Notes: a model not told the origin generated them from the letters alone. Positions 15,067 to 22,810 are shown, counted from the stretch's first letter. The stretch is 37,711 nucleotides of DNA from Prevotella sp. UBA6994 (GCA_002449845.1 DJXW01000006.1:43356-81066); one strand, 5' to 3'. Numbers and translations: made by a program.

Positions 15067-16326
15067 ATGAATCAAATGATTCCAGCTTTGCAGAAATTTT
15101 ATAATGCTTTGAAGCATTTAAATCAGTTTTCAACAGAAAGCAGCTTCTTTGATAATGTTGGGAGTATTGATGTTTTTTTGTCTGAATATCGTAGTACAAC
15201 ATTAGTGCTGCAGACATCAATAGGTGGCCCGGATAATCCCATTTATAAGAAAAACCTTGATAATATTCTACTAAAAGATAAAGAAGTAATAAAATGGTTG
15301 AATGACAATCGGGTTATTGTCATACATAATCATCCATTCAAACTGAAAAAGATTTTTCGTGTAACGATATATGACTCTGCAAATGCTGTTATTTTCAAAC
15401 AATATGAACAAAACATCGAGTTTGATGAACCTATAGGAAATTATCTGGAGGAGATCAGAAATACATTTAATGAGATTAAAGTTCCAGATGTCTATTTTTC
15501 AGCTCAATATCTTTATGTGGATGAGGAAGACTCTAAAGAAAGAAGCGTCTTCGATTTCATTGAAAACGGAGTTGTAATCATGTGGCAATTCCTCCACGCA
15601 ATGAAAAAAGACCTAAATGACGAGAGTGAAACATCTAATAATTTGATGCGGGAAATCGATGTTATGATACAGCATATACCACATAGATGGATGTTGGATG
15701 CTTTAGACTATTGTTATTATAGGTCAACTGATACTTTTGAGAGAGGTGAGTCTTTTACGTTGTCTATACCTGATGTTCATATTCCATTGGATTTCTTTAT
15801 GAAAGAAGTCAAGCAACTTTCCCCAACTGATATGGATTTCTATGAAGCATTCATTTACCTTCATTCTTTTATATACATAAAACAAAACCATCATTTGTTG
15901 AGCACTTTCTTTCTAGAATATGAGGATAATACATATCAAATGATTACATTTTCTGCATCTTTGAGAACAACGATGTATCGCTATATTAATAGAGTATCGA
16001 AGATGGTATTTGATAATGATATTGCAAATGTTTACCTTGTAACTGAAATGATTGGATACCAAGGAGTTGACATTAGGCATCTGACGGATTTTTTACAACT
16101 CAATTATGAAGAGAGAAAACCATACAGAACAGTTACTTATTTAGCTTTTTATAAAGTAACTTCCGCCGGTGCAATTTTCCCAATAATGATAGACACTGAT
16201 AATCTGATTGATAGTCTCTCAGTAAGTGCTGTTATGGGTAAAATAAAGACAACAGAACAGCCGAGGCAAGTGAGCATAATGATGACCCCAATAGTTGATA
16301 GTTTTAAAAAGCGAAGAAGTACATAA
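15067..16326 (+). CDS. Uncharacterised 419-aa protein with an R-x4-H (HEPN-like) motif
   Basis: I do not recognise a named family. The first 90 residues look like a HEPN-type helical bundle: FFDNVGSIDVFLSEYRSTTLVLQ (about residues 27-49), then a long helix ending WLNDNRVIVIHNHPF, where Arg82 and His87 form the R-x4-H arrangement of HEPN RNases. A beta-rich middle (FRVTIYDSANAVIFKQYEQNIEF) and a long C-terminal helical region (about 190-419) follow. It has no signal peptide or membrane segment. It is A/T-rich, stands alone on the + strand within the toxin/nuclease island, and is about 195 bp from its upstream neighbour. A role as an RNA-cutting defence effector is inference. Confidence 0.6.
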   Translation: MNQMIPALQKFYNALKHLNQFSTESSFFDNVGSIDVFLSEYRSTTLVLQTSIGGPDNPIYKKNLDNILLKDKEVIKWLNDNRVIVIHNHPFKLKKIFRVTIYDSANAVIFKQYEQNIEFDEPIGNYLEEIRNTFNEIKVPDVYFSAQYLYVDEEDSKERSVFDFIENGVVIMWQFLHAMKKDLNDESETSNNLMREIDVMIQHIPHRWMLDALDYCYYRSTDTFERGESFTLSIPDVHIPLDFFMKEVKQLSPTDMDFYEAFIYLHSFIYIKQNHHLLSTFFLEYEDNTYQMITFSASLRTTMYRYINRVSKMVFDNDIANVYLVTEMIGYQGVDIRHLTDFLQLNYEERKPYRTVTYLAFYKVTSAGAIFPIMIDTDNLIDSLSVSAVMGKIKTTEQPRQVSIMMTPIVDSFKKRRST

Positions 16327-16688
16327 GACTGATTTGTTAATAGGACAATGTAATTCACCACCCATGAGATATTTTTAACGCAGATTTTTGCACATTCTTG
16401 CATTAAGGTTTAGTTTAGGTTATGGATATTTAATATGTAATAAACTAAACTGAGCCTTGTCCAATTAAACCGAGCTTTCCATCTGTCTTTTTGGGATGGC
16501 AATTCAATTTTTGCATCTTCTAATAGTGTTATAGTCTCCGTTATGTTCAGATAAAAGGCTGTTTTTAATGTGTTTTAATGGTTTTTCGATGGAAATCGAG
16601 TGAATTGTACCAAAAAAGGTTGTAAGTTTATAACCATTTCAAATATTTTTTATATCTTTGCAGCATTAAAAGATATATTTGTTTTTGT
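16327..16688 (+). promoter_or_regulatory. Intergenic region with a palindrome and the Fic promoter
   Basis: This 362-bp gap holds no credible gene. An inverted repeat TTTAGTTTA (16409-16417)/TAAACTAAA (16441-16449) lies in its first half. The Fic promoter -7 element is TATCTTTG at 16653-16660, 28 bp before ATG 16689. The -33 element is not clear. Confidence 0.45.
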
Positions 16689-17756
16689 ATGAAATATCTA
16701 AATATAAAGAAAGCTCTGGCAGCGTGGCAAAATTTGCAACCATTGTCTGAAAAAGACAGGGATAGACTTAGCCGTCGCTTCACTGTGGACTTCAACTACA
16801 ATAGCAATCATATTGAAGGAAACACGTTGACTTATGGCCAGACCGAAATTCTGTTGCTTTTTGGTAAGGTGATAGGAGAAGCCGACGTGCGTGATGTTCA
16901 GGAGATGACTGCGAGTAATGTAGGACTGAAGATGATGACGGAAGAGGCCGTAGTGAAGGAAGTACCACTAACGCAGAACTTTATCCGTACGTTGCATAAG
17001 ACCCTACTACGTGAGGACTATACCGTATATCGTGAACTCCCAGGAGGTGTACAAACAAGTTATGTAATTCATGCAGGACAGTATAAGACTCGTCCCAATA
17101 GTGTCATCACTCGTTATGGCGACCGATTCGAATATGCCACACCAGAGGAAACTCCTAGTTTGATGACAGATTTGGTAGATTGGTATAACAAAGCAGAGCA
17201 AGAGGGAAAACTGTCACCAGTGGAATTGGCAGCTCTATTCCACTATCGTTATATACGCATTCACCCGTTTGAGGATGGAAATGGACGTATAGCCCGACTG
17301 ATGGTAAACTTTATTCTTACTCGCCACGATTATCCGATGATTGTAGTTCGAAGTCGTAAAAAGAGTGCGTATTTAGAGGCTTTGCATCAGACTGATATTG
17401 AGGTTGGGCCCGTGCCTGCTGATGGCGCACATGCTGATATTAGGGACATCAAACCATTCTTGAAATACTTCAATGAACTGGTAGCTACTGAGGTATATAA
17501 TGATGTGCTGTTTGTAAGCGAAAAGGATGAGAATGTATGGTGGTATGATGGTGAACGGATAGCTTTCCGTACACCTAACTATACAAAGATACTTAATGCG
17601 ATGCGTACCCAACCAACGCTTACGTTGGCAGATATGAAAGAAATAACAGGCATCAGTATTGCTGCCATTCAAAAGCTTCTCGACCAGCTTATTCAGAAGA
17701 AGTACGTTGAGCGAGGAGAGAAAGATGGTAGCTGGAGAGTTTTTGCGACACAGTAA
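16689..17756 (+). CDS. Fic-domain protein (class II, N-terminal inhibitory helix) with C-terminal winged helix
   Basis: This 355-aa protein has the full Fic active-site motif HPFEDGNGRIAR (residues 192-203, catalytic His192), which supports AMP transfer to hydroxyl side chains of target proteins. An N-terminal inhibitory helix, S-N-H-I-E-G (Ser39 to Gly44, with Glu43 the predicted blocking residue), marks a class II Fic enzyme that restrains itself. The C-terminal 70 residues (TLADMKEITGISIAAIQKLLDQLIQKKYVERG) form a winged-helix module. It appears intact with a promoter of its own. Members occur widely in Bacteroidota, often in mobile or defence regions. The target protein cannot be read from sequence. 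Confidence 0.9.
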   Translation: MKYLNIKKALAAWQNLQPLSEKDRDRLSRRFTVDFNYNSNHIEGNTLTYGQTEILLLFGKVIGEADVRDVQEMTASNVGLKMMTEEAVVKEVPLTQNFIRTLHKTLLREDYTVYRELPGGVQTSYVIHAGQYKTRPNSVITRYGDRFEYATPEETPSLMTDLVDWYNKAEQEGKLSPVELAALFHYRYIRIHPFEDGNGRIARLMVNFILTRHDYPMIVVRSRKKSAYLEALHQTDIEVGPVPADGAHADIRDIKPFLKYFNELVATEVYNDVLFVSEKDENVWWYDGERIAFRTPNYTKILNAMRTQPTLTLADMKEITGISIAAIQKLLDQLIQKKYVERGEKDGSWRVFATQ

Positions 17757-17773
17757 ATAACATGTAGGAGAAG

Positions 17774-17890
17774 ATGGAAGATCCAGAGTTTACCAATGAA
17801 ATGCAATCCCTCTTGCGCCCAAACATTACTTTCAATACGAGTGATGCCTACCCATTGATTGTAGATAAGATAGAGTGGAAGAGAGATTAA
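17774..17890 (+). pseudogene. 38-codon remnant, possibly the end of an AbiEii-like gene
   Basis: ATG 17774 encodes a 38-residue peptide starting MEDPEFTNEMQSLLRPNI and stopping at 17890. The acidic, helical pattern resembles the tail of some AbiEii-like nucleotidyltransferases. It sits between the Fic gene and a definite AbiEii remnant, with no complete gene around it. The family assignment is tentative. Confidence 0.35.
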
Positions 17891-17892
17891 AC

Positions 17893-18017
17893 TTTCAGAA
17901 TGGGATGGCTATGAATTTGAGTACTTCAAAGACTATCCATCTGTACAATGGATACTCCTCAATCTGAAGAAGCTTGCTAGGCAAAATCCGAAGAAATTGC
18001 AAGAGGAAGTGGAGTAG
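17893..18017 (+). pseudogene. C-terminal remnant of a second AbiEii-type gene
   Basis: Codons from GAA 17898 to TAG 18015-18017 read EWDGYEFEYFKDYPSVQW, then LLNLKKLARQNPKKLQEEVE. This matches the C-terminal region of the intact ORF at 13047. The 104 bp at 17898-18001 align without gaps to 13692-13795 with 11 differences, many at third codon positions. The rest of this copy is absent. The nuclease gene at 18064 follows 46 bp later; an upstream start for that gene would overlap this remnant in another frame. Confidence 0.8.
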
Positions 18018-18063
18018 TTGTGTATTACTGTTCTTTAACTACATTGTTCAAATATATAGAATT

Positions 18064-19281
18064 ATGGATGTCTTACAGCAGTTATTAATAAGTATCAATG
18101 GTGTTCTTGAAAAAGAAAAGCTAGAGAAAGAGAGATGTGAAAAGAATGGAGAATCGTTCAACCTTTTTAAATCTCTAAATCAAAGCACTAGTGAATTAAT
18201 ACATTCAAGAATGATTGCTGAGCTACTTAATCCTAAGGGGAGTCATGGCAAAGGGGCGTTTTTCTTGAATCGTTTTATGTCGCTTTATGATTTTGAGTTT
18301 ACATTTGACATCGAATCAGTATCAGTATTCACAGAGTTTGATATCGGTCCAATTTCAAAGAATTATACATCAGGTGGTAGGATTGATATATTAATTACGG
18401 ATGCAAATAATCATGCCTTAATTATAGAAAACAAAATATATGCAACAGATCAAAAGAAACAGTTGCTTAGATATGCTAATTATGCCAAGAGCAAGAATTA
18501 TGATTATAGAATAGTTTACTTAACATTAGATTGTCATGAACCAACAGAGTACTCCACAGGAAAAAATCCAGATTATGACTATGTAATGTTTTCGTATGAG
18601 GACGATATACTGCCTTGGCTTGGCCAATGTATGGAAGGGTGTTCGTATGAAAATACATTATATAGTTCTTTATTTCAATACTCACAATGTCTAAAAGAAT
18701 TGTTGAATCTTATGAATGAAGAAAACAAGAAGGAAATTATTGAGATAGCGACAAATAAAAAAAACATCAACTCTGTTCTTGCTTTGTTCAAAAATGAACG
18801 TAGCATAAAGAAAAGTATTATTGAGAGTTTTGTATATAATCTATGCGCAAAAGCTGAAGAAATGGGATTTAAGACAGATGTGGATGAACATTTTGGCGAT
18901 TATGCCGAAAGATTTATCTCATTTAGTATTCCAAAGCAATCTGACAAGTGGGCTTTGTTTATTGGAAGTGACAAAAAGAATGCTAAAGATGTCTACTATG
19001 GTATATACTTGCTGAACGATAAAAAGACAACAATAAAAAAAGCAAACTTGCCAATTATTCCTCACCTTTGGAATGTTTTTGAACAGGAGAAAAATTGCCC
19101 CTGTGGCTGGTCTTTTTTTTGGAGTCACTCAGGAGAGAAGTATTCTGGAAATTGGTTTGATTGGTATAACAATGAAACGATACAAGCAATGATTGATGGA
19201 GATCTTCTATGTTTCATTGTTGATAATATTTTCAAGCCAATAAAAGAAAAGAATGTTTTCAAAATTCTAGACCAATATTAA
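18064..19281 (+). CDS. PD-(D/E)XK nuclease superfamily protein (PDDEXK_4-like)
   Basis: This 405-aa protein has an N-terminal helical part with SELIHSRMIAELLNPKGSHG (about residues 43-62). The nuclease core is GGRIDILITDANNHALIIENKIYATDQKKQLLRYANY, where Asp108 and Glu122-x-Lys124 are the catalytic set and Gln130/Gln133 follow in the usual helix. This matches the stand-alone PD-(D/E)XK family found in defence islands. A C-terminal region of about 200 residues has no recognised domain. The frame is open back to 17974, but ATG 18064 fits family starts and avoids the AbiEii remnant. No partner gene is obvious; a self-sufficient DNA- or RNA-cutting defence role is inference. Confidence 0.75.
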   Translation: MDVLQQLLISINGVLEKEKLEKERCEKNGESFNLFKSLNQSTSELIHSRMIAELLNPKGSHGKGAFFLNRFMSLYDFEFTFDIESVSVFTEFDIGPISKNYTSGGRIDILITDANNHALIIENKIYATDQKKQLLRYANYAKSKNYDYRIVYLTLDCHEPTEYSTGKNPDYDYVMFSYEDDILPWLGQCMEGCSYENTLYSSLFQYSQCLKELLNLMNEENKKEIIEIATNKKNINSVLALFKNERSIKKSIIESFVYNLCAKAEEMGFKTDVDEHFGDYAERFISFSIPKQSDKWALFIGSDKKNAKDVYYGIYLLNDKKTTIKKANLPIIPHLWNVFEQEKNCPCGWSFFWSHSGEKYSGNWFDWYNNETIQAMIDGDLLCFIVDNIFKPIKEKNVFKILDQY

Positions 19282-19292
19282 TAATGACATAA

Positions 19293-19706
19293 CTTCACGA
19301 AGGTAGTGAAGACGATGTGTATGGTCATTCGGATGGCTTCATCAATTGGGGTGGTGATAATCGAATACTTATGGGTAATCATGGCGATTGCTACCCTGAA
19401 GAAGCTGCATCCATCCGTAGGATTCTTGAGAGTTATGGCTTTGAAGTAACTGAAATGCTTTTCAAGGATAAAGTTGATTCACCTTGTTATAATCTCAACT
19501 GGGCATATATCAATTTCCTTCAAGTTGGAAAAAACATCATAATGCCCAAATTCAACATTGAAGAAGATGCAATAGCCAAACAATACATCCAAGCTGCATT
19601 CCATGATTGCAATATCCGTCAAATAGACATGCCAGAGATTGCAATAGAAGGTGGCGCTTTATATTGTTTAAGTTGGAATGTTTATCTCCCAAAATCACAG
19701 GTATAA
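19293..19706 (+). pseudogene. Agmatine/peptidylarginine deiminase family, C-terminal fragment
   Basis: The frame from 19293 reads HEGSEDDVYGHSDGFINWGG, then GDNRILMGNH, NFLQVGKNIIMPKF and EIAIEGGALYCLSWNVYLP. This is the C-terminal third of the guanidino-group-modifying deiminase family (agmatine deiminase or Porphyromonas-type peptidylarginine deiminase, usually about 350 aa or more). It includes the His-x-Asp in GHSDGF and the catalytic Cys in GGALYCLSW. A stop lies directly before 19293 and no start or N-terminal half is present. Expression could only begin at a GTG (19317), inside the domain. It is a remnant. Confidence 0.8.
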
Positions 19707-19779
19707 ATGTAAATCACCACACGGGAGATATATTTCAGAAAAAAGAAATTTATGATTCTGATTCGCAAACTAGTATAAC

Positions 19780-20157
19780 TTACATCATATAAGCCCACCC
19801 AAACTTGCGGACAAGTTCACGGAGTAGGTTGCGGTCACGGACGGGGATTGTAACAGCAATGGTCTCATGTTGTTCGTCTTCTGCGGTTGCTGCAATATTA
19901 ATTGATTCCAATTCATACTGTGTCTGAGCTGACAGCAGAATCTTTGCCGGAAGTCCAATGGCGTTTTCTATCTTGACAGCCAATTCTGTTGTGAGCGCAC
20001 GTTTGCCATTGAGCACCTCGCTCAGATGTGAGGGCTGGATGCCAAGCATCTTGGCAAATTCTTTCTGGCTAATGCCTCGCTCGTCGAGTTCCGGCTTGAT
20101 CATCATTCCTGGATGAACTGCCATGAAAGGTGCAGGATTATCATTTCTTGTTGCCAT
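19780..20157 (-). CDS. higA: HigA-type antitoxin (XRE family)
   Basis: This 125-aa protein begins with the HigA signature HPGMMIKPELDERGISQKEFAKMLG, followed by the recognition helix region IQPSHLSEVLNGKRALTTELAVKIENAIGLPAKILL (helix-turn-helix, about residues 15-75). A C-terminal tail of about 50 residues probably contacts toxin. HigA-type antitoxins neutralise HigB ribonuclease and repress their own operon. The start overlaps the end of higB by 17 bp, the usual toxin-first order. The gene appears intact, unlike its toxin partner. It is transcribed opposite to the rest of the island. Confidence 0.85.
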   Translation of the reverse strand: MATRNDNPAPFMAVHPGMMIKPELDERGISQKEFAKMLGIQPSHLSEVLNGKRALTTELAVKIENAIGLPAKILLSAQTQYELESINIAATAEDEQHETIAVTIPVRDRNLLRELVRKFGWAYMM

Positions 20158-20461
20158 AGTGTGTATCGTCTAAACTTAAAACTGTTATTCTAATACCGCT
20201 ATCAAACTCGCGGAAAAGTATGCGCTCCACCATTCCATTGACAACTCTTATGGAACTTTGGCCATTTGTCCCCTTAAGCTGTTCATAGTAGAGGAAAGAG
20301 ATGGAACGGAGATCGCTGGTACGCTCGGACAACCGCAAATAGTTATATGCTGTGGCGAGTGCTTTCATAAACTATGCATTGCGGGTGTACTTCTTGTACT
20401 TGCTGTTGCTCCCGGTCGTGATGAGCTCTTCTAAATCCTTATCTTCAAAGATAATTTGCAT
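20141..20461 (-). pseudogene. higB: HigB-type toxin with in-frame amber stop
   Basis: From ATG 20461 the frame reads MQIIFEDKDLEELITTGSNS...KYTRNA, then TAG (20372-20374), then continues without frame change as FMKALATAYNYLRL to GIRITVLSLDDTHYGNKK and a natural stop. Joined, the product would be 106 codons, the normal size of a HigB/RelE-type mRNA-cleaving toxin, with the typical end IRVVNGMVERILFREF. The single TAG splits it after about 29 residues. Restart at ATG 20368 would give a 75-aa fragment lacking the first strand. Toxin activity is therefore doubtful unless the stop is read through. Confidence 0.8.
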
Positions 20462-20483
20462 AGTTCAACGACTGATTTCGTGG

Positions 20484-20516
20484 CAAAAGTATGAAATAAT
20501 TCCCAAATAAGGGAAT
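20484..20516 (-). promoter_or_regulatory. Promoter and probable HigA operator of higBA
   Basis: A minus-strand -7 element TACTTTTG (20491 to 20484) lies 23 bp upstream of the higB ATG. A palindrome ATTCCC-N6-GGGAAT (20499-20504/20511-20516) lies just upstream and is a good candidate for autorepression by HigA. Confidence 0.55.
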
Positions 20517-20576
20517 CTTTTCCAATATTTTCTTTCGTTTTTAACAAATAATATACGATAACGACGCTCTTACTTT

Positions 20577-20710
20577 AATATCTAAAATGGAGCACCCAAA
20601 ACTATAGGATGCTCCTTTGATATAGATAGGATAGGGGATTTCTTTAAACTTTTCGTGGGGAAAGCTATTTATTCGACTACTCGCTTCTCACCATTAATGA
20701 TGTATGTGCC
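20577..20710. repeat. Right 134-bp direct repeat bounding the defence island
   Basis: Matches 12667-12800 at 122 of 134 positions with no gaps. It covers the terminator hairpin (GGAGCA 20589-20594/TGCTCC 20610-20615) and the last 14 codons of the DUF362 gene. This is the copy attached to an intact gene. Confidence 0.85.
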
Positions 20711-21823
20711 TCGCTGCAATCCTTCGAGACTGGGGGCGTTCGACAGCAGTCGTTTCCCATCAAGAGAATATACATTGTAACGTGCTGCGGTTTCCTGCTT
20801 TGCGCCATTGATGCAGGTTATCTGGTCGAGGTCGATGAGCGTGTAATGTTGCGAGCCGAGGCCGAGCTGTTCGGCATATTCAACCGTGTGAGTGCCATGT
20901 AGGTTCTCAATACGGCGGATGAGCGGAGAGGCATCGTCGCCGGCTACTGACTGATGACTAAACACGAGGTCGAGACAGGCTTTGTCGAGGGCCACGGGGT
21001 CGGTGGATGCCAGAATGCCGATGTCCTTCAGCTGTGGGGTGGCTGGCGAACCGTCACAGTCGCAATCCACGGAGAGGTTGTTCATCACGTTGATGTACAC
21101 GATGTCGCGACCTTCCTGCTTGAAGTAGTTGTGCACGGCCTGAGCGGCTGCAGCCATCGACTCCAGGAAACCGTCCTGGTCGTCGCTCATCCATCGTGTG
21201 GTGCTGCGTCCGGCGGAGTGGATGTAGAGTTTGCCGCTGCTTGATGCCATGCCGATGGACTGATTCTTCAGCACGCCACCAAATCCACCCATGGCGTGAC
21301 CCTTGAAGTGGGCCAGGTTGACCATCAAGTCGTAGTTTCGCAGGTGTGAACCCACGATGTCGTGCTTGATGTGGCGCGTGTCGGTTACAGCTAAGTTCAT
21401 CTCGCCCTCTTCGTCCATGATGTCAACGGTGGCGATGTCGTTGAAGCCTCGTTCGGCTATCACCCTGCGATGTGCCGCCGTAGAACCGCGACTGCCGCCA
21501 TAGGCTGTGTTGCACTCCACGATGTTGGCTTTAAGCTTATGCACCAGGTTCTTGATGAACTCCGGACGAAGATAGTTCGTGTGGCTCGACTCGCCCGTGG
21601 AGATTTTCACCGCCACGCGCTTGCCTTCTGCCGAAACGCCCAACGCTTCGTAAATGCTCACCAGCGACTCTGGGGTGATTTCCTTGGTGAAATACACCTT
21701 GCTGCCTGTTCCGTCGTTGGTGGTTTCGGTCGTACTGCCCACCTCTGCCTCGGAATTACTTCCTGCACAGGCACTCAGAGTCATCATGCTGATCAAAGCC
21801 AGCGATATGATTTTCTTCATCAT
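20669..21823 (-). CDS. DUF362-domain lipoprotein with C-terminal sorting-like tail
   Basis: This 384-aa protein has a lipoprotein signal (KKIISLALISMMTLSACAG, lipobox LSAC). The DUF362 domain covers about residues 40-330, with RVAVKISTGESSHTNYLRPEF, ECNTAYGGSRGST, LRNYDLMVNLAHFKGHAMGGFGG and CDCDGSPATPQLKDIGILASTDPVALDKA. The Cys cluster could bind a metal or iron-sulfur centre. The C-terminus (ARYNVYSLDGKRLLSN...GLQRGTYIINGEKRVVE) resembles the tails of secreted Bacteroidales proteins. It is the last gene of a five-gene redox operon, 3 bp after the flavodoxin gene. DUF362 function is unknown but it often accompanies ferredoxins and flavoproteins. Confidence 0.8.
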   Translation of the reverse strand: MMKKIISLALISMMTLSACAGSNSEAEVGSTTETTNDGTGSKVYFTKEITPESLVSIYEALGVSAEGKRVAVKISTGESSHTNYLRPEFIKNLVHKLKANIVECNTAYGGSRGSTAAHRRVIAERGFNDIATVDIMDEEGEMNLAVTDTRHIKHDIVGSHLRNYDLMVNLAHFKGHAMGGFGGVLKNQSIGMASSSGKLYIHSAGRSTTRWMSDDQDGFLESMAAAAQAVHNYFKQEGRDIVYINVMNNLSVDCDCDGSPATPQLKDIGILASTDPVALDKACLDLVFSHQSVAGDDASPLIRRIENLHGTHTVEYAEQLGLGSQHYTLIDLDQITCINGAKQETAARYNVYSLDGKRLLSNAPSLEGLQRGTYIINGEKRVVE

Positions 21824-21826
21824 TGA

Positions 21827-22471
21827 TTATAGGTTTTTGCCTAATTGATAGGCTTGTTCGCAATACTTTGTTCCTTTTATACTGCCTGCCGTCCATATAC
21901 CTGGAGCCACGACACTGCCAACATCTTCCCAACCCATGTAATCGGCGATGGTCCTGTAATGGGCTATCATTGCCTCTGCATCCTTGGGCGATGTGTTGGC
22001 GTATGCCATCAAGAAGGCACATTTCTTATAAATATGCAGTGTACCGTTGATAGCATAGAAACGGTCTATGACGGCCTTCAGCTGCGTAGAAAATCCAAAA
22101 TAATACATCGGTGAGCAGAATACAATCATGTCGGCCTTCACGATTTTTGGTCGTAGTACATTCGTAAAATCATCATCATAGATACATGGGCCGTCCATTC
22201 CACAATGGTTGCATCCGATACAAGGATGCACCTCACTTGTTGCCGCATTGAAACGGAAAACTTCATGACCGGCTTCTTTTGCGCCTTTGATGAATTGGTC
22301 AGCCAAGTAATTGGTATTGCCATTCTTACGCGGGCTTCCTGTCAGAACAACAATGTTCATACCTTTCTTCTCCTTTTCGTCTTTAGCAAGGATGGACGCA
22401 AAAGGCGTGGCAAGCAGTATAGAACCTACTGCCGCCATGCCTGATTTCTTGATGAACTCACGTCTGTCCAT
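21827..22471 (-). CDS. Flavodoxin-family NAD(P)H reductase with Tat-like signal
   Basis: This 214-aa protein begins DRREFIKKSGMAAVGSILLATPFASILAKDE. The RR-x-F-(I/L)-K motif and hydrophobic run fit a twin-arginine signal, implying export of a folded flavoprotein. The FMN loop follows as VLTGSPRKNGNTNYLADQF (about residues 43-61). A Cys motif is CIGCNHCGMDGPC (about 84-96), and the second flavin loop is CSPMYYFGFSTQLKAVIDRFY (about 119-139). The family reduces quinones, chromate or nitro compounds with NAD(P)H. It sits between the truncated flavodoxin and the DUF362 gene in the redox operon, so an extracytoplasmic electron-transfer role with DUF362 is plausible inference. Confidence 0.85.
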   Translation of the reverse strand: MDRREFIKKSGMAAVGSILLATPFASILAKDEKEKKGMNIVVLTGSPRKNGNTNYLADQFIKGAKEAGHEVFRFNAATSEVHPCIGCNHCGMDGPCIYDDDFTNVLRPKIVKADMIVFCSPMYYFGFSTQLKAVIDRFYAINGTLHIYKKCAFLMAYANTSPKDAEAMIAHYRTIADYMGWEDVGSVVAPGIWTAGSIKGTKYCEQAYQLGKNL

Positions 22472-22487
22472 AGTGTTGTTTTACGTA

Positions 22488-22696
22488 TCAGCGATTACCT
22501 TCTGCCCATTTCTGTAATTCTGCCTTTGAAGCACGATTCAAGAGTTTGCCTTCTTTCCAATTCACATTTGGATAAGCGGCTTTCAAGTCTGCACAAGCCT
22601 TCTTGATGCTGCTGCCACCCGATGTGGCAAAGGGAATGACGGCCTTGCCCTGGAAATCGTATGCCTCCATGAAGGTGTTGATAATCGTGGGACAGG
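22488..22696 (-). pseudogene. Flavodoxin, C-terminal fragment
   Basis: The reading frame PTIINTFMEAYDFQGKAVIPFATSGGSSIKKACADLKAAYPNVNWKEGKLLNRAS is the C-terminal half of a Bacteroidales flavodoxin. The FMN-phosphate loop and first half are absent. Upstream, the frame runs into non-homologous palindromic sequence (22697-22810), which replaces the missing part. Without the P-loop it cannot bind FMN normally. It lies between the flavin reductase and the Tat-like flavodoxin in the operon. Confidence 0.8.
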
Positions 22697-22810
22697 TGTA
22701 CCACCTTTGAGCATCCCCGTCAATCGGGGAAGCGGCGTAAGCCAAAGGGGCAAAATATACGCTTGTGATAGTTAACCCTGGCTTAGGCCAGCCCCTTATC
22801 AAGGGGCTTC
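22697..22810. repeat. Palindromic insertion/replacement sequence in the flavodoxin gene
   Basis: Two hairpins lie here: TCCCCG (22714-22719)/CGGGGA (22725-22730), and AGCCCCTT (22790-22797)/AAGGGGCT (22801-22808) with a 3-base loop. Between them are GCGGCGTAAGCC, AAGGGGC and TGGCTTAGGCCA. It looks like a small non-coding mobile repeat, different in sequence from the RAYT repeats but similar in style. Confidence 0.55.

Noticed and set aside
17974..18063. N-terminal extension of the PD-(D/E)XK nuclease
   Set aside because: This stretch is the AbiEii remnant read in another frame; homologous start signals fit ATG 18064.
20141..20368. Intact 75-aa protein starting at ATG 20368
   Set aside because: The same frame continues upstream through a single TAG to a proper HigB start, so this is the rear part of an interrupted toxin gene.
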